Source: Amborella trichopoda
Taxonomy: Eukaryota; Streptophyta; Magnoliopsida; Amborellales; Amborellaceae
Length of the DNA: 64,000 bases
Direction of reading: 5' to 3'
NCBI RefSeq assembly: GCF_000471905.2
Contig: NW_006496520.1
Location: 989,484-1,053,483, forward strand
This document shows, piece by piece, positions 22,737 to 34,139 of the stretch. Under the pieces are notes generated by a model that had not been told where the DNA came from, made no database searches, and saw only the letters and a program-made list of their open reading frames with translations. Positions within the stretch are counted from its first letter, which is position 1. Every line of letters begins with the position of its first letter. Position numbers and translations under genes: made by a program.

Positions 22737-24047
22737 TGAAAGAAAGACCTATAAGATATTTTGCAAAGGAATACAATTTTTTTTTTTTAATGATAATAAT
22801 CATCCCTTTTTATTTGGCAAAGAGAACACTTATATATGGTCTTATTACAATTAATAAATATTTCAAAATAAAACAGCACAACAATAAAATAAAACTCAAC
22901 CACTTGATGTCATTTATTCAACCTAATACTATGCTTGAGAATATAAAAATAAAAAAAAGCAAGTAAGTAAACAAGAAGATGTCGGAGATTACATCAACCG
23001 GTCTTATTACACCCCACACCGAGTCACCACATCTAATGACGCGGGATCAGCGGTCTAGCTTCAATCTCCAATCGAGAAAGCTAATTCGGCCAAACTAGGT
23101 AACTACCCTTAAATCTCTACAAAACCTTAACCCCAAAATTAACTAAAGCTTTAACCCTGATTTCCCAAACCCTTAGTATCTTTAGATCAAGAGAGAGAGA
23201 GAGTAGTAGAACAAGGATTGGGGCGTGCCCCCTATGGAACTTTTAGAGAGAGAAAATCGGAGAGGAGAGAGATGGGCGTGGCCCCTAGGGAGGAGAGAGC
23301 GAGTTTATGGGAGAGAGAGATGTGTAGAGATGGGGGAGAGCACCCCTATTTATAGTGAAATTTAGGTCTAGGGTTTCTTTAGGGTTTCCTATAGTTTGAC
23401 ACTTTCTTGAGATTGAATATGGACCGTTGATCAAAGTGATTTGTGATGTGAGAGATCAGAGTTATCCATTCTATAGATGGGCCACAATCCAAGTAAGGGC
23501 CCATTAGTGGGTCACCAAAGCCTTGCGGATGAGTCAAAGGGTCGCAATCTCAGTCTTAGGATTACAGGTCCTTCCCTAGAGACGAGTCAAGGACACCACG
23601 ACCTGATGCGACCATAGCTCTATCGTGCATAGGAGTATCTCTCGCACATGCATATGCTTCACCCAAAAGGTGGATAACTGGCTTTTTCTAATGATCTATT
23701 GATATGCATAACATGTGATGGATCATGGATGAGGTTTTTACCCCCGTCTCTGTAGGCCTATCATCACACACAAGGGTCACACAGTCCCTCATCTCACTCA
23801 TCTAGGCATAAGCTCCGACCTCAACAAGAGCTAACCTAAAAACCTTCTCGGTTTATTCTTTATGCCAAGGTACTTTGGGTTTTCCAACCGACTGCCCTAG
23901 ATTGTCAAGCACAGTCTGATATCAGCAAATATCATTTTCTTAGTATCGTCCTCGACGTACCACACTCCCACTAAGTTTATGTTCCACTATAATAAATGTT
24001 TTTCATTATACACTCATAAGGCCTTTAAAGGCCACATAAACCCAACA
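22737..24047 (-). repeat. 5' LTR of copia B, internally deleted
   Basis: 1311 bp, from TGAAAGAAAG to the CCCAACA end; the minus-strand start is TGTTGGGTTTATG. The TATA box TATAAATAG is present (minus, 23354-23346). Relative to the 3' LTR about 640 bp are missing at about 23470. Confidence 0.9.
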
Positions 24048-24052
24048 AACAC

Positions 24053-24627
24053 AACCTATCACCGTGTGTATAAACCACCCACCGTCGTGCGTCAACTCCT
24101 TTCTACACCATTTCCTTCTCGCTTTGCTGCACCTCAGCCCCCTCTCTCTCGACTAGCAGCATCACCGTCCCAACTCACTGCTCAACACACTCTCTCTCTA
24201 AATTCAACAGTGAACTTCCGTTGCTCTCTCTCTCTCTCAATTCATCACCCTCGTACCTCGGAGCACCACTTGCCCACCGTCTCTATTTCCCTTGTTTGCA
24301 ACCAATTGCCCCATCTTTCCTCACTACTCACTTTCTCTCTCTTTTACACTGCCACCAACCCACAATCCTTTTCCCGCTCGCCTGCAATTCCCGTCCTCCT
24401 TACTACCTCCGCCACTCGCTGCTGCTCCCATCTTCTTCCTGCCTAATTCCTCAACCAGACAACAACCGCCGTTGCTACCCCCTTTCTCTTTGCTGCCCCA
24501 CACTTCTCCACCATCTCTGCAATTCTCCGCCTCTCTTTCCACCTCACGCAGCAATCTTCGTAACCTGTCTGTCATCTCTGTCACTGTCGCCCCCATCCTC
24601 TTGCATTCTCACCTTTCTGCACTTCAC
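24053..24627 (+). mobile_element. Long LTR-like sequence, part 2
   Basis: This 575-bp C-rich, CT-rich piece lies between the target duplications of elements B and C. It joins 16749 on the left and 29508 on the right. The plus-strand frames at 23979-24666 are rich in S, P and L only because of the base composition and show no motif. Confidence 0.55.
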
Positions 24628-24632
24628 GATTA

Positions 24633-26598
24633 TGTTGGGTTTATGTGGCCTTTAAAGGCCTTGTGAGTGTGTAATGAAAAACATTTATTATAGTGGAACA
24701 AAAACTCAGTGGGAGTGTGGTCCCTCGAAGACCATACTAAGCAAATGATATTTGTGGATACCGGACTGTGCTTGACGATCTAGGCCAGTCGGTTGAAAAA
24801 TCCAAGGTACCTGGGCATAAAAAATAAACTGAGAAGGGTTTTTGGGTTAACCCTTGATGAGGTTGAAGCTTATGCCTAGATGAATAAGCCGAGGGACTGT
24901 GTGACCCTTATGTGTGATGGTAGGCCTACAAAGATGAGGGCCAAAACCTCATCCATATTCCATCACATGACATGCATAGAGATAGATCGTTCGGGAAAGC
25001 TAGATATCTACCTTTGGGTGAAGCATATGCATGTGCGAGAGATACCCCTATACGCCAAAGAGTTGTGGTCGCATCAGGTCATGGTGACCTTGATTTTGTC
25101 TCTAGGGGAGGACCTATAATCCACAGACTGGGATTGCAACTCCGTGGCTCATCGACCAGACTTTGGTGACCCGCTAATGATCCGCAGCTTAGACTGTAGG
25201 TCATGGAAACACTGGGTCGGTTTGATAAAGCAAGTGTGGTCTCTAGTCCACAGCTGAAGGTAGAGTATCCCGTGATCGTTGATTGAATTCCTGAACCATA
25301 TGGATCCACTTCCCATCATATTAATTCATTTTATTATTAAATTATTTTAGATTTATTATTTGAATTTTTATAAGTCATTTGATATTTTATTTCTTATTTT
25401 TGGACTTATAAAAATGAAGTTACTAATTTACAAAGTTATAATGTTTTAAATTTTATTTTGTTTAAATTTAAAATATTTATTAAAAATACATGGGGGGCCT
25501 ATAGTGCATGTGGGCCCACCGTGTGGGTATTAAGTGGGGCCCCACATACCATACATGGGTGGCACGCCCCACCCTTGGTTACCTTCTCTTGTTGCTTTGT
25601 CTTCAAGTTTTTTAAATATGGTAACTATATCTTGTAACATATGGTAAAATATTGATTAGGAAATATTGACCATATCTTATGTTGAAGGAATATCTTGACT
25701 TGATATTTTTGAAATATTCTTATGGAAAATATGAGATGGAATATACAGTTTATAGTATGCACTATATCTTTAATGAATTTAATTTATTTAAATATATTGA
25801 TGGGAAAATGGTTTAAGGAAAGGGGGATAATGGTTCATGCACCTGCCAAAATGTTGATGGCCCATCCTTAGAATGGATGGCTCAGATCTCTCACCCCACA
25901 AGTCACCTTGATCAACAGTCCATATTCAAGTCCTAAAAAAGATGCAAACTATGGGAAACCCTATACCTAAATTTCACTATAAATAGGGGTGCTCTCCCTC
26001 CATCTCAACACACCTCTCTCTCCCATAAAATCTCTCTCTCTCTTCTCTAGGGGGCCACACCCCTCTCTCTCCACTCTCTGATTTTCTCTCTACTCTCTCT
26101 CCCCTAAAACGATCCTAGGGGGCACACCCCAACATAGAGACTCTTTCTCTCTCATTATCTAATCTAAGGGTTGGAAAAATTAGGGTTTGAGCCTAATTAT
26201 TTTGAAGTTCGGGGTTTTGTGGAGATTTAAGGGTGGTTACCTAGTTTGGCTGAAATTAGCATTCCCGGTTCGAATATTGAAGCTAGACCGCTGATCCCGC
26301 ACCAGTGGATGTGGTGATTCGGTGTGGGGTGTAAAAAACCCGATTGAGGTAATCTCCGGCATCTTTTCTTTTAATTGTTTGTTCTTTTACTTTATATTCT
26401 CAAGCATAGTATTAAGTTATATGAATGACATCAAGTAGTTGAGATTTATTTTATTGATGTGTTATTTACTTTTGGAATTTCTAATGTTTGTAATAAGACC
26501 ATCTGTGAGTGATCTTGTTGCCAAAATTATAAGGGGTGATTATTATTAAAAAAAAAAATTGTATTTCCCGACAAAAGATTACATAGGTCTTTATTTCA
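24633..26598 (+). repeat. 5' LTR of copia C
   Basis: 1966 bp, from TGTTGGGTTTATG with the palindrome GGCCTTTAAAGGCC near its start to the end at 26598. It shares length and sequence with the left LTR of element B in reverse. Confidence 0.9.
25978..25986 (+). promoter_or_regulatory. TATA box in the 5' LTR of copia C
   Basis: TATAAATAG is followed by GGGGTGCTC and a CT-rich leader. The same arrangement is conserved in all four LTRs of the B/C family (28901 in the 3' LTR), so this is the family promoter. Confidence 0.75.
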
Positions 26599-26612
26599 TT
26601 GGTATTAGAGCT
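26599..26612 (+). promoter_or_regulatory. Primer-binding site of copia C
   Basis: TTGGTATTAGAGCT immediately follows the LTR. It differs from TTGGTATCAGAGC at one base. Confidence 0.85.
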
Positions 26613-26672
26613 AGTTTTACTTCATTGCCATTGGGAGTCTTTTCTCTTTTTTTTTTTCTTGAGAATATAAAT

Positions 26673-27254
26673 ATAGTGGCTACTCGTACCTTCATCTTTG
26701 AGATCCTGAAAACCGAAAGGTTTGATGAGACCCACTTTGCTTCATGGAAAAGAAAAATAAAATTTGTGCTTTATGAATAAAACTTGCATAAGGTACTCTT
26801 TGAGGACCGACCTCATCGTCCAACTGACAACTCATATCAAATAATCAAAGATGAGTACACCAACTGGAAGAGGAGGAACTTGAGATGCAAACATATTCTT
26901 TTATGTGTTATGACTGACTCGTATGCTTTTGAGTACGAGTCAATCTATACTGCAAGTGAGATTTTTGATAAACTTGAAAGAGAGTATATTGAACCCTCTC
27001 TCATGAAGCAAAATATGGCTATGAGAAGATACAATGATTTAAAAATGGTAGAAGGTACCAAGTTTGCAGATCATGTGCACGTGTTTTGTGCGCTAGTTCG
27101 AGATTTGGAAGATACAGGCATGAAGCCTAAGGAATCTATGCAAGTGATTCATTTAATGAATTCTCTTCCTAATTCATGGGAGACTTTCATATCTTCCATC
27201 TCTGTAGGAAGAAATGCACTAAAATTGGAGGAACTCATCACGACCATCAATTGA
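26673..27254 (+). pseudogene. gag: copia C gag, start codon lost
   Basis: Aligned to element B gag, the initiator is ATA instead of ATG. The frame reads TFIFEILKTERFDETHFASW, a stop at 26778, then VLFEDRPHRPTDNSYQ, LRCKHILLCVMTDSYAFEYE and ESMQVIHLMNSLPNSWETF to the deletion junction at about 27250. The zinc knuckle is gone because the frame runs straight into RT sequence. Confidence 0.88.
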
Positions 27255-27842
27255 CAAAAAGACGAAGCTTAGTATTAAAATGTGTCATACCGAAGACATG
27301 GATGTAAGAGCCATGGAGAGAGTGCCATACAAGAGCGCAGTTGGGCTCCTTATGTACGCCATGACGGGAACAAGGCCTGACTCGTCATTCGTCATGAGTC
27401 TGGTGAGCCGTTTCCAAAGCAATTCAGGAGAGGAGCATTGGAAAACAGTATAAAGAATTCTTAGATATTTAAAGAGGACCATGAACTATACGCTCACATA
27501 TAAGGGGGGAACTGAAATAGCAATAGAGGGATATTCAGATGCAAGCTATCTTGTAGATCCAGAAGATGCAAAGTCTACATCTGGGTATGTGTTTATGCTT
27601 GGAGGTGGTGCGGTTTCTTGGAAGTCAAAGAAACAAGATATTGTGGCTTTGTCCACCATGAAATCCTAGTATATGGCATGCTGTCTAGCAGCCAAGAAGG
27701 CTGTATGGATTAAAAAAAAATTTAATCAACTTAATTTTCATTCTGTACATTGTGAGGCAGTGTCAATTTTCTGCGATAACACGGCAGCTATGTTTGTCTC
27801 TAAGGAGCTTCGGTTTCACAAGAATTCCAAGCATATCAAGTG
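27255..27842 (+). pseudogene. pol: copia C RT end and RNase H
   Basis: Starts at the segment DKKTK that in element B lies at the end of RT. It continues AMERVPYKSAVGLLMYAMTG, RPDSSFVMSLVSRFQ, then the RNase H: EGYSDASYLVDPEDAKSTSG, VFMLGGGAVSW, FCDNTAAMFVSKE. Stops at about 27450 and 27667. The last ~65 residues (ADPLTK region) are also missing. It is better preserved than the same block of element B around YSDAS. Confidence 0.88.
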
Positions 27843-27883
27843 AGGAAGAGAGAATGTAAGGCCTTCAAAGGCTAAGTGGGAGA

Positions 27884-29502
27884 TGTTGTGTGGCCTTTAA
27901 AGGCCTTGTGAGTGTGCAATGAAAAACATTTATTATAGTGAAACAAATGCATGTGCGAGAGATACCCCTATACGTCAAAGAGCTGTGATCGCATCAGGTC
28001 GTGCTGACTTTGACTTGTCTCTAATGGAAGACCTGTAATCCACAGACTGGGATTGTGACTCCTTGGCTCATCGATCAAACTTTAATGACCCGCTAATGAG
28101 CCCCTGCTTAGGCTGTGGGTCATGGAAAATATTGGGTCGGTTTGATAAAGCAAGTATGGTCTGTAGTCCACAGTTGAAGGTAGAGTACCTTGTGATCGTT
28201 GATTGAATTCCTGAACCATATGGATCCACTTCCCATCATATTAATTTAATTGTGTTCATTTTATTATTAAATTATTTTAGATTTATTATTTGAAGTTTTA
28301 TAAGTCATTTGATATTTTATTTCTTATTTCTGAACTTAATTTACAAAGTTATAATGTTTTAAAATTTATTTTGTTTAAATTTATAATATTTATTAAAAAT
28401 ACATGGGGGGCTAATAGTGCATATGGGCCCACCATGTGGGTATTAGGTACGGCCCCACATACCATACATGGGTGGCACGCCCCACCCATAGATACCTTCT
28501 CTTGTTGCTTTGTCTTCAAGTTTTTTAAATTTGATAACTATATCTTGTAGCATATGGTAAAATATTGATTAGGAAATATTGACCATATCTTATCTTGAAG
28601 GAATATCTTGACTTGATATTATTGAAATATTCTTAAGGAAAATATGAGATGGAATATGCAATTTATGGTATACACTATATGTTTAATAGATTTAATTTAT
28701 TTAAATATATTAATGGAAAAATGGTTTAAGGAAAAGGGGATAATGATTCATGCACCTTCCATAATGTTGATGGCCCATCTATGGAATGGATGGCTCAGAT
28801 CTCTCATCCCACAAGTCACCTTAATCAACGGTCCATATTCAATTTCAAAAAAGAGACAAACTATGGAAAACCCTAAAAAAACCCTAGACCTAAATTTCAC
28901 TATAAATAGGGGTGCTCTCCCCCTTCTCAACACAGCTCTCTCTCTCTTCCGTAGGGGGCCAAGCCCCTTTCTCTCCACTCTTTGATTTTCTCTCTACTCT
29001 CTCTCTCTCTTTCCTCAAAAGACCCTAGGGGGCACGCCCCAATATAAAGACTCTCTCTCTCTCATTATCTAATCTAAGGATTGGAAAAATTAGGGTTTGA
29101 GTCTAATTATTTGGAGTTAGGGTTTTGTAGAGATTTAAAGGTGGTTACCTAATTTTACCGAAATTAGTTTTTCCGGTTCGAGATTGAAGCTAAACCGCTG
29201 ATCCCGTGCCATTGGATATGGTGATTCGGTGTGGGGTATAAAAAACCCGTTTGAGGTAATCTCCGGTTTCTTTTTTTTTAATTGTTTGTTCTTTTATTTT
29301 ATATTCTCAACCACAATGTTAGGTTGTATGGATGACATCAAGTAGTTAAGATTTATTTTATTAATGTGTTATTTATTTTTGGAATTTCCATTGTTTGTAA
29401 TTAGACCATCTGTGAGTGATCTTGTTGCCAAAATTATAAAGGATGATTATTATTAAAAAAAATTGTATTTCCCAGCATAAGATTACATAGATCCTTCTTT
29501 CA
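27884..29502 (+). repeat. 3' LTR of copia C, internally deleted
   Basis: 1619 bp, starting TGTTGTGTGGCC after the purine tract AAGTGGGAGA (27874-27883). About 325 bp present in the 5' LTR (about 24705-25026) are missing near 27946. Confidence 0.9.
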
Positions 29503-29507
29503 GATTT

Positions 29508-30400
29508 TCTCACTCTAGAAACCCACAAAGTTGTACTTCACGTTTCCTCTCTCAAACCCCCAAACCAAGTTTTCCTTTCAATCATTCGTTTACCGTTTCT
29601 TTTACTTCGTTTCGTTTTTTTTTTAATTTCGTTTTTGTTTTAATTTCGTTTGGTTCCCACCTTCCACCCCATTTCTTTTCTCTCTGTCCACCCGTTTGAC
29701 TTTTTTAATACCTCATCCACTTCATCCATTTTACCTTCATCCTATTCCTTTTACTTCATTCATTATTCTCCCTTACCTTATTTTGTTTTATTTACTTCAT
29801 TTATCTTATTATTTTATTTACCTCATTATTCTACCTTATTTCATTTACTTTATTTATTTTATTTCATTTTCCTATCTTATTTTATTTTTCTTTATCTTAT
29901 TTTACTCACCTCATTTTACTTTACCTTATTTTATTTTATTTACCTCATCTTCTTTATTTTATTTTATTTTACTTAATTTCATTTCATTTTATTTACCACT
30001 TTTATCTCATATTCCTTTACCTTATTCTATTTACTCTACTTATTTTATTTTAATTTATCTTTATCTTCTTTATTTTACTTTATTTTTCTCAACTCACTCA
30101 TTTTATTTTACTTTTCTTTATTCTATTTTATGCTATTTATTTTTCTTTACCTATTTTATGATCACCATACCTTACTTCATTCATTTATTTTATTTTAATT
30201 ATTTCACGTTATTTTTTTCTGTCTCTCTTAATTTATTTTACTTTATTCCATTTTATTTTAGTTTACTCCTTTTTCCATTTTCTAATTTTTTTTTATTTTC
30301 ATTTTAATTCATTTCTCTTATTCTATTTCATTTTCCATCATTTCTATCCATCATCACTTTTATCTTCACTTTTGTCTCTTTCTTTCTCTTCATCGTCTGT
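29508..30400 (+). repeat. Long LTR-like sequence, part 3, with G-poor pentamer repeat
   Basis: After about 90 bases of ordinary sequence, 29580-30350 is almost purely T, A and C on the plus strand with very few G. It is built from drifting units of the type TTTTA, TTTCA, TTTAC. The long plus frame it gives (29696-30307, rich in F, Y, L, I) is a by-product of composition, not a gene. Confidence 0.7.
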
Positions 30401-30721
30401 TTGACCAGAGGGCAGCCTAAGCCTTGTGCTCGTGCGAGTTTTATCGTCCAGCAATAATGCCATCGTGCCTGTCTGAGTTACCGTGTCCGTCTTGCTGCCA
30501 TGTCTAATTAGCCTTTGCGTCGAGACCGGTCGATGTTGACCTTAGTTTCAAATAGTATTGTCGTCGCGCCGGTCAGAGTTACATGCCCGTCTTGTTACCA
30601 CTCCGAGTCAGTCATCGTACCAATCCTGCCATCATGCCAGACTAGCCATCGGGATAGTCTCGTCATCCATGAAATTCTACCCCTGAGGGCCTATGTTCAT
30701 GAGACCTTGGAGGCATGGAAG
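30401..30721. other. Leader region before Tat gag, with short direct repeats
   Basis: GC-richer than its left neighbour. Short imperfect direct repeats of the type ATCGTGCC...GTC.GAGTTAC occur near 30463-30485 and 30552-30578. No primer site or LTR end was recognised. Confidence 0.45.
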
Positions 30722-31794
30722 ACCTTCCTCTGGGATTTGTCGTCCCAGGATTTATAAACAAGTTCAATGGGAAGAGAGATCCATATACTCACGTCAATGC
30801 GTACCTCTTCTCTGTTCGAGCTTTGCGAGACAGGCCTAACCAGCTGAAGGCCATATTTTCGCAAACATTAACCAGCGAGGCCTTGAACTGACATCGGAGA
30901 ATAATGTCCGCTCAAACACACATCACTCCAGATGAAATGTTCAACCTATTCATCTCTGATTATAGTGGGTCGACACAAAGACCTCTCTCCCTGGAAGAGC
31001 TCAGTGCAACGAAACAAAACCCAAGAGAATCCTTCGAGGATTTCATCAGTCGATTCTGTGAGGCGGCAATGTGGATCATAGAATGTCCACTTAAGGACCC
31101 AGCCAAAATCTCCATAGTCTTAGAGAATGCCGCTCCTGAATACAGGACCTTCTTCAGCCAAGATCTCCTTTCCCACTCCTTCGACTTCATGATTGAGCAG
31201 GTAGTGCGACATGAAAAGGCCATAGGGACACCTCTCAGCACCAGGCTCGACAATAAACCGATAATGACTCCCCAAAACAAGAACAAAAACAATAACAAGG
31301 AGAATACTTCCGGTCAGGTTAATGAGATTGTCATTAACGAACAGGCTCAAGGTTCGGTCACTCAGCACAACAACTGGAACCAAAACCGAATGGGTCATCC
31401 TAGAGCCAACACTCAAAATAATAATTTAAAGCTCGGGGATAATTTCACCCCTCTCAAAGACCAATTAGAAAAAGTGCTAAAATTACTCCTGACTAGAAAT
31501 ATGGTTTATCACCCTCCACCATCTGAACCACCATTTCAAGTCAGAGATAAGAGCAAATTGTGCAAATGGCATCAAAACCATGCTTATGATACTCAAAACT
31601 GCTTATATTTGAAATGGGTGATTCAATGGTCAATCAATAGGGGGGACATCATTGTCACACCTAAAAATCAAACTGTCGAAGAGCCTAATCAAAGATGGGT
31701 ATCTTCAAAAATCCTCTCGCTAAAAATATGGTCACAACGACCAAAAATCCGGGAGCTCAAGACAAGTCAAAAGAGAAAGTTGTCATTAACATGA
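30722..31794 (+). pseudogene. gag: Tat gag
   Basis: One frame runs for about 357 codons with a single stop at about 30886, where LN-stop-HRR replaces the expected LNWHRR (TGG to TGA). It reads LGFVVPGFINKFNGKRDP, then FEDFISRFCEAA and a conserved block up to HEKAIG, typical of retrotransposon gag (PF03732). An Asn/Lys-rich linker follows (residues about 185-200), then a CKWHQNHAYDTQNC block, the C..H.....DT..C knuckle-like motif of plant gypsy gag. It would have formed the particle shell. Confidence 0.85.
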
Positions 31795-32220
31795 TTGAGA
31801 GTGGAGAAGAAGAAGACGATCCTGTGATCATCACGTTCAAGAGTGTGAAGAAGATCTTTTGAGCCTTCTAAGAGGAAACCCTTCATCTCCGAACCTCATA
31901 ACCTTCCCAAATGGGACCAATATGGCGAAGACGATACGCTAGAAATCGATATGGTCAGAATCAATGAAAAGTCGGCATCTCCCAAACAAGAGGCCAACAC
32001 CCCTAAATCTCCCATTACTCTCGCTAAGGCTGACCCTATCGAGCTTCAGGCTGGCGAGGTTGATTCCCTAACTCGAAGAGGCCTAGTGCTCAAACTCATT
32101 CAATTGATGACCGATACTCTCGATGAAAGATTGGAAAACTCATCAAAAGCCATACAACCAGCAGGGGTCGCAGATCATGAAACGAATAAATAAATTCAAG
32201 GATCCGCAACCACCTACGAT
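31795..32220 (+). pseudogene. Tat gag-protease linker
   Basis: Broken frames with a charged, acidic sequence (SGEEEDDPVIITF; AKADPIELQAGEVDSL). Such linkers separate gag and protease in Tat elements. No enzyme motif. Confidence 0.55.
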
Positions 32221-32640
32221 CTACCGGCTCATCTCGAGAAGATCCAGGCTCAAATATCCATCTTGGAGCTACTTGCCAATTCACCAGCACACAGAGCCCA
32301 GATTGAAAAGGTCCTCGCCAAGATATACATCCCGAGCATGACACAGTCGGATGAGTTGTGCGGAATGATCAACCAACAAATGGCATCAACTCCAATCGTG
32401 TTCACAGACGATGACATCCCATCCAGCTTCAACCGCTTTTATGTCCAACCTCTGCACATCGCCATTTTCATGCAAGGATATGAGATACAGAGAGTGCTTG
32501 TTGATAATGGGGCATCCTTAAATATATGCCCTATGAAAACAATGAAGCACATAGGCAAAAGCCTGAACGACTTTTGTATCTGGAGGCATTCAAAGCCTCG
32601 ACCCTCTCGATGCCCGTCCTTCAAAATAGCCAAAGGTGAT
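32221..32640 (+). pseudogene. pol: Tat aspartic protease
   Basis: The frame 32263-32640 reads IVFTDDDIP, HIAIFMQGYEIQRVLVDNGA and SLNICPMKTMKHIG. The catalytic triplet appears as DNG within VLVDNGAS, the form usual in the Tat lineage rather than DTG or DSG. This enzyme cleaves the Gag-Pol polyprotein. The frame ends at a stop near 32645, and the sequence to 33000 is too decayed to read with confidence. Confidence 0.82.
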
Positions 32641-33006
32641 CCTTGATTCCCCAACAGTCGGGAATTCTTCTTCCACACCTCAGAAACACCAGAGCTAGGA
32701 ATTGAAGACCTTTTTGCTGACCTAGACTTGGAAGTATACACAATTGGCTCTGACACATCCAAGCATGCTCATCCGCCTATTCAAACCCAGGGACAGAATT
32801 AGTCAATCACTCCTTTATCTCGAGAGTCACTGGAAGCATACTAGCGACACCTTCAAGTCTTGGTGCCAAAAAATCGATCGGCACAGGGTGGCCATCTAAC
32901 CACCCTGTGCGTCAAGTCCCCAACATATCTCTCGCGAGTCCCATAAGGGACACCTCTTGTGTTATTTCAAAGATAAATTGATAATAATGAAAAAGAACTT
33001 TAAAAA

Positions 33007-33960
33007 ATGGTGAACAGTCAAGATAGTACAATAACGGTGCACAATACACAAGACGACGAATTGGACGACCAAGACGAAGATCAAGAGAGCCAAGAGTCTG
33101 AAGAAATACATCAACCTGAGGAGCTCACTTCCCATGTTGAGAAATTCAAGAAGAGGTTCGATGGTGACCCAACGGCTACCATCGAAGAGACGATCAACGT
33201 AAACCTAGGAACTGAGAAGGACTCAAGGTTAACCAAGATTGGAACCTCACTATCTCCTGAGAAGCGGGAGAATTTGATTTCCTTTCTCAAGGAATATTGC
33301 AATGTCTTCACCTGGTATTCAACGAAGGGGTAAAGCTTGTAAGGCAGAAACTCCGACATCAAAAGACCCACCTTGAGCTCAAAATTAAAGAAGAAATCGA
33401 TAAACTGCTCAAGGAAAAATTCATTACCCCTGTCGATTACTCAGAGTGGTTGGCCAACATAGTGGTCGTACTCAAGAAAGACGGGAAGATCTGAGTGTGT
33501 GTCGACTACAAAGACCTAGACAAGACATGTCCCAAAGATAATTTCCCATTACCAAACATTGATGCCTTGGTTGACAACACTGCGGGGCACGAGATGTTGT
33601 TATTCATGGACGGCTTCGCAAGCTACAACCAGATCCTCATAGCAAAAGAAGACCAAACCAAGACTTCATTCATAATGCAATGGGGAACCCACTGCTACTG
33701 TGTCATGCCCTTTGGCCTAAAAAATGTAGGGGCAACTTATCAACGGGCAATGACTAGCATCTTCCACGACTTGATGCACACCACCATGAAAGACTATGTC
33801 GACAACATTCTGATCAAGTCGAAGGTTAGGTCTGATCATCTCACCAACCTGAGAACCATTTTCGAAAGACTCTAGAAACATCAACTCAAACTCAATCCAC
33901 AGAAATGTGCCTTTGGAGTTGAATCCGGAAAAGTACTAGGTTTATAGAGAGCCAAAGGGG
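33007..33960 (+). pseudogene. pol: Tat reverse transcriptase
   Basis: The region before RT (33007-33333) reads LTKIGTSLSPEKRENLISFL and KEYCNVFTW, the usual Tat sequence upstream of RT. About 20 residues that normally follow (D.PG.DP-type) are missing, and the frame shifts. RT continues VRQKLRHQKTHLELKIKEEI, KDGKI-stop-VCVDYKDLDK, MDGFASYNQI, MPFGLKNVGATYQRAM and YVDNILIKS. The catalytic YVDD is YVDN. A stop at 33873 ends the well-kept part. Confidence 0.9.
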
Positions 33961-34139
33961 CATTGAGGTGAACCTGTCCAAAATATGAGCCATCACCGAA
34001 ATAACCCCTCCTCAGAACATCAGAGAAAATTGTGGGCTTCAAGGTCACATACAAGCCATAAGGTGTTTTATTTCACAACTAGCGGATAAGTGCATGCCGT
34101 TTAATAGGCCCCTTAAGAAGCATACCCCATTCATATGAG

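Larger units (their letters stand above)
16755..24047 (-). mobile_element. Ty1/copia element B, nested, with target duplication
   Basis: It is a full-length structure of 7293 bp: LTRs 16755-18713 and 22737-24047, primer site 22721-22736, polypurine tract 18714-18730 and the 5-bp duplication AACAC at 16750-16754 and 24048-24052. Gag, protease, integrase, reverse transcriptase and RNase H follow in copia order on the minus strand, all with stops or frameshifts. The right LTR lacks about 640 bp of the left LTR (17513-18151), with a short match (CCA) at the junction. The family is shared with element C (24633-29502). Confidence 0.93.
24633..29502 (+). mobile_element. Ty1/copia element C, nested deletion derivative
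   Basis: LTRs 24633-26598 and 27884-29502, primer site 26599-26612, polypurine tract 27874-27883, duplication GATTA (24628-24632) and GATTT (29503-29507, one mismatch). The interior is only 1285 bp: gag is joined directly to the end of RT/RNase H, so about 4 kb including protease, integrase and most of RT are missing compared with element B. It is the same LTR family as B in opposite orientation. Confidence 0.93.

Noticed and set aside
23979-24666. Three overlapping plus frames of 124-155 codons rich in S, P and L
   Set aside because: C-rich, stop-poor LTR-like DNA gives open frames by composition; the region is part of the split element and has no protein motif.
29696-30307. Plus-strand frame of 203 codons rich in F, Y, L and I that looks like a membrane protein
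   Set aside because: It comes from the G-poor TTTTA/TTTCA repeat; neighbouring frames are equally open and no start context or motif supports a gene.
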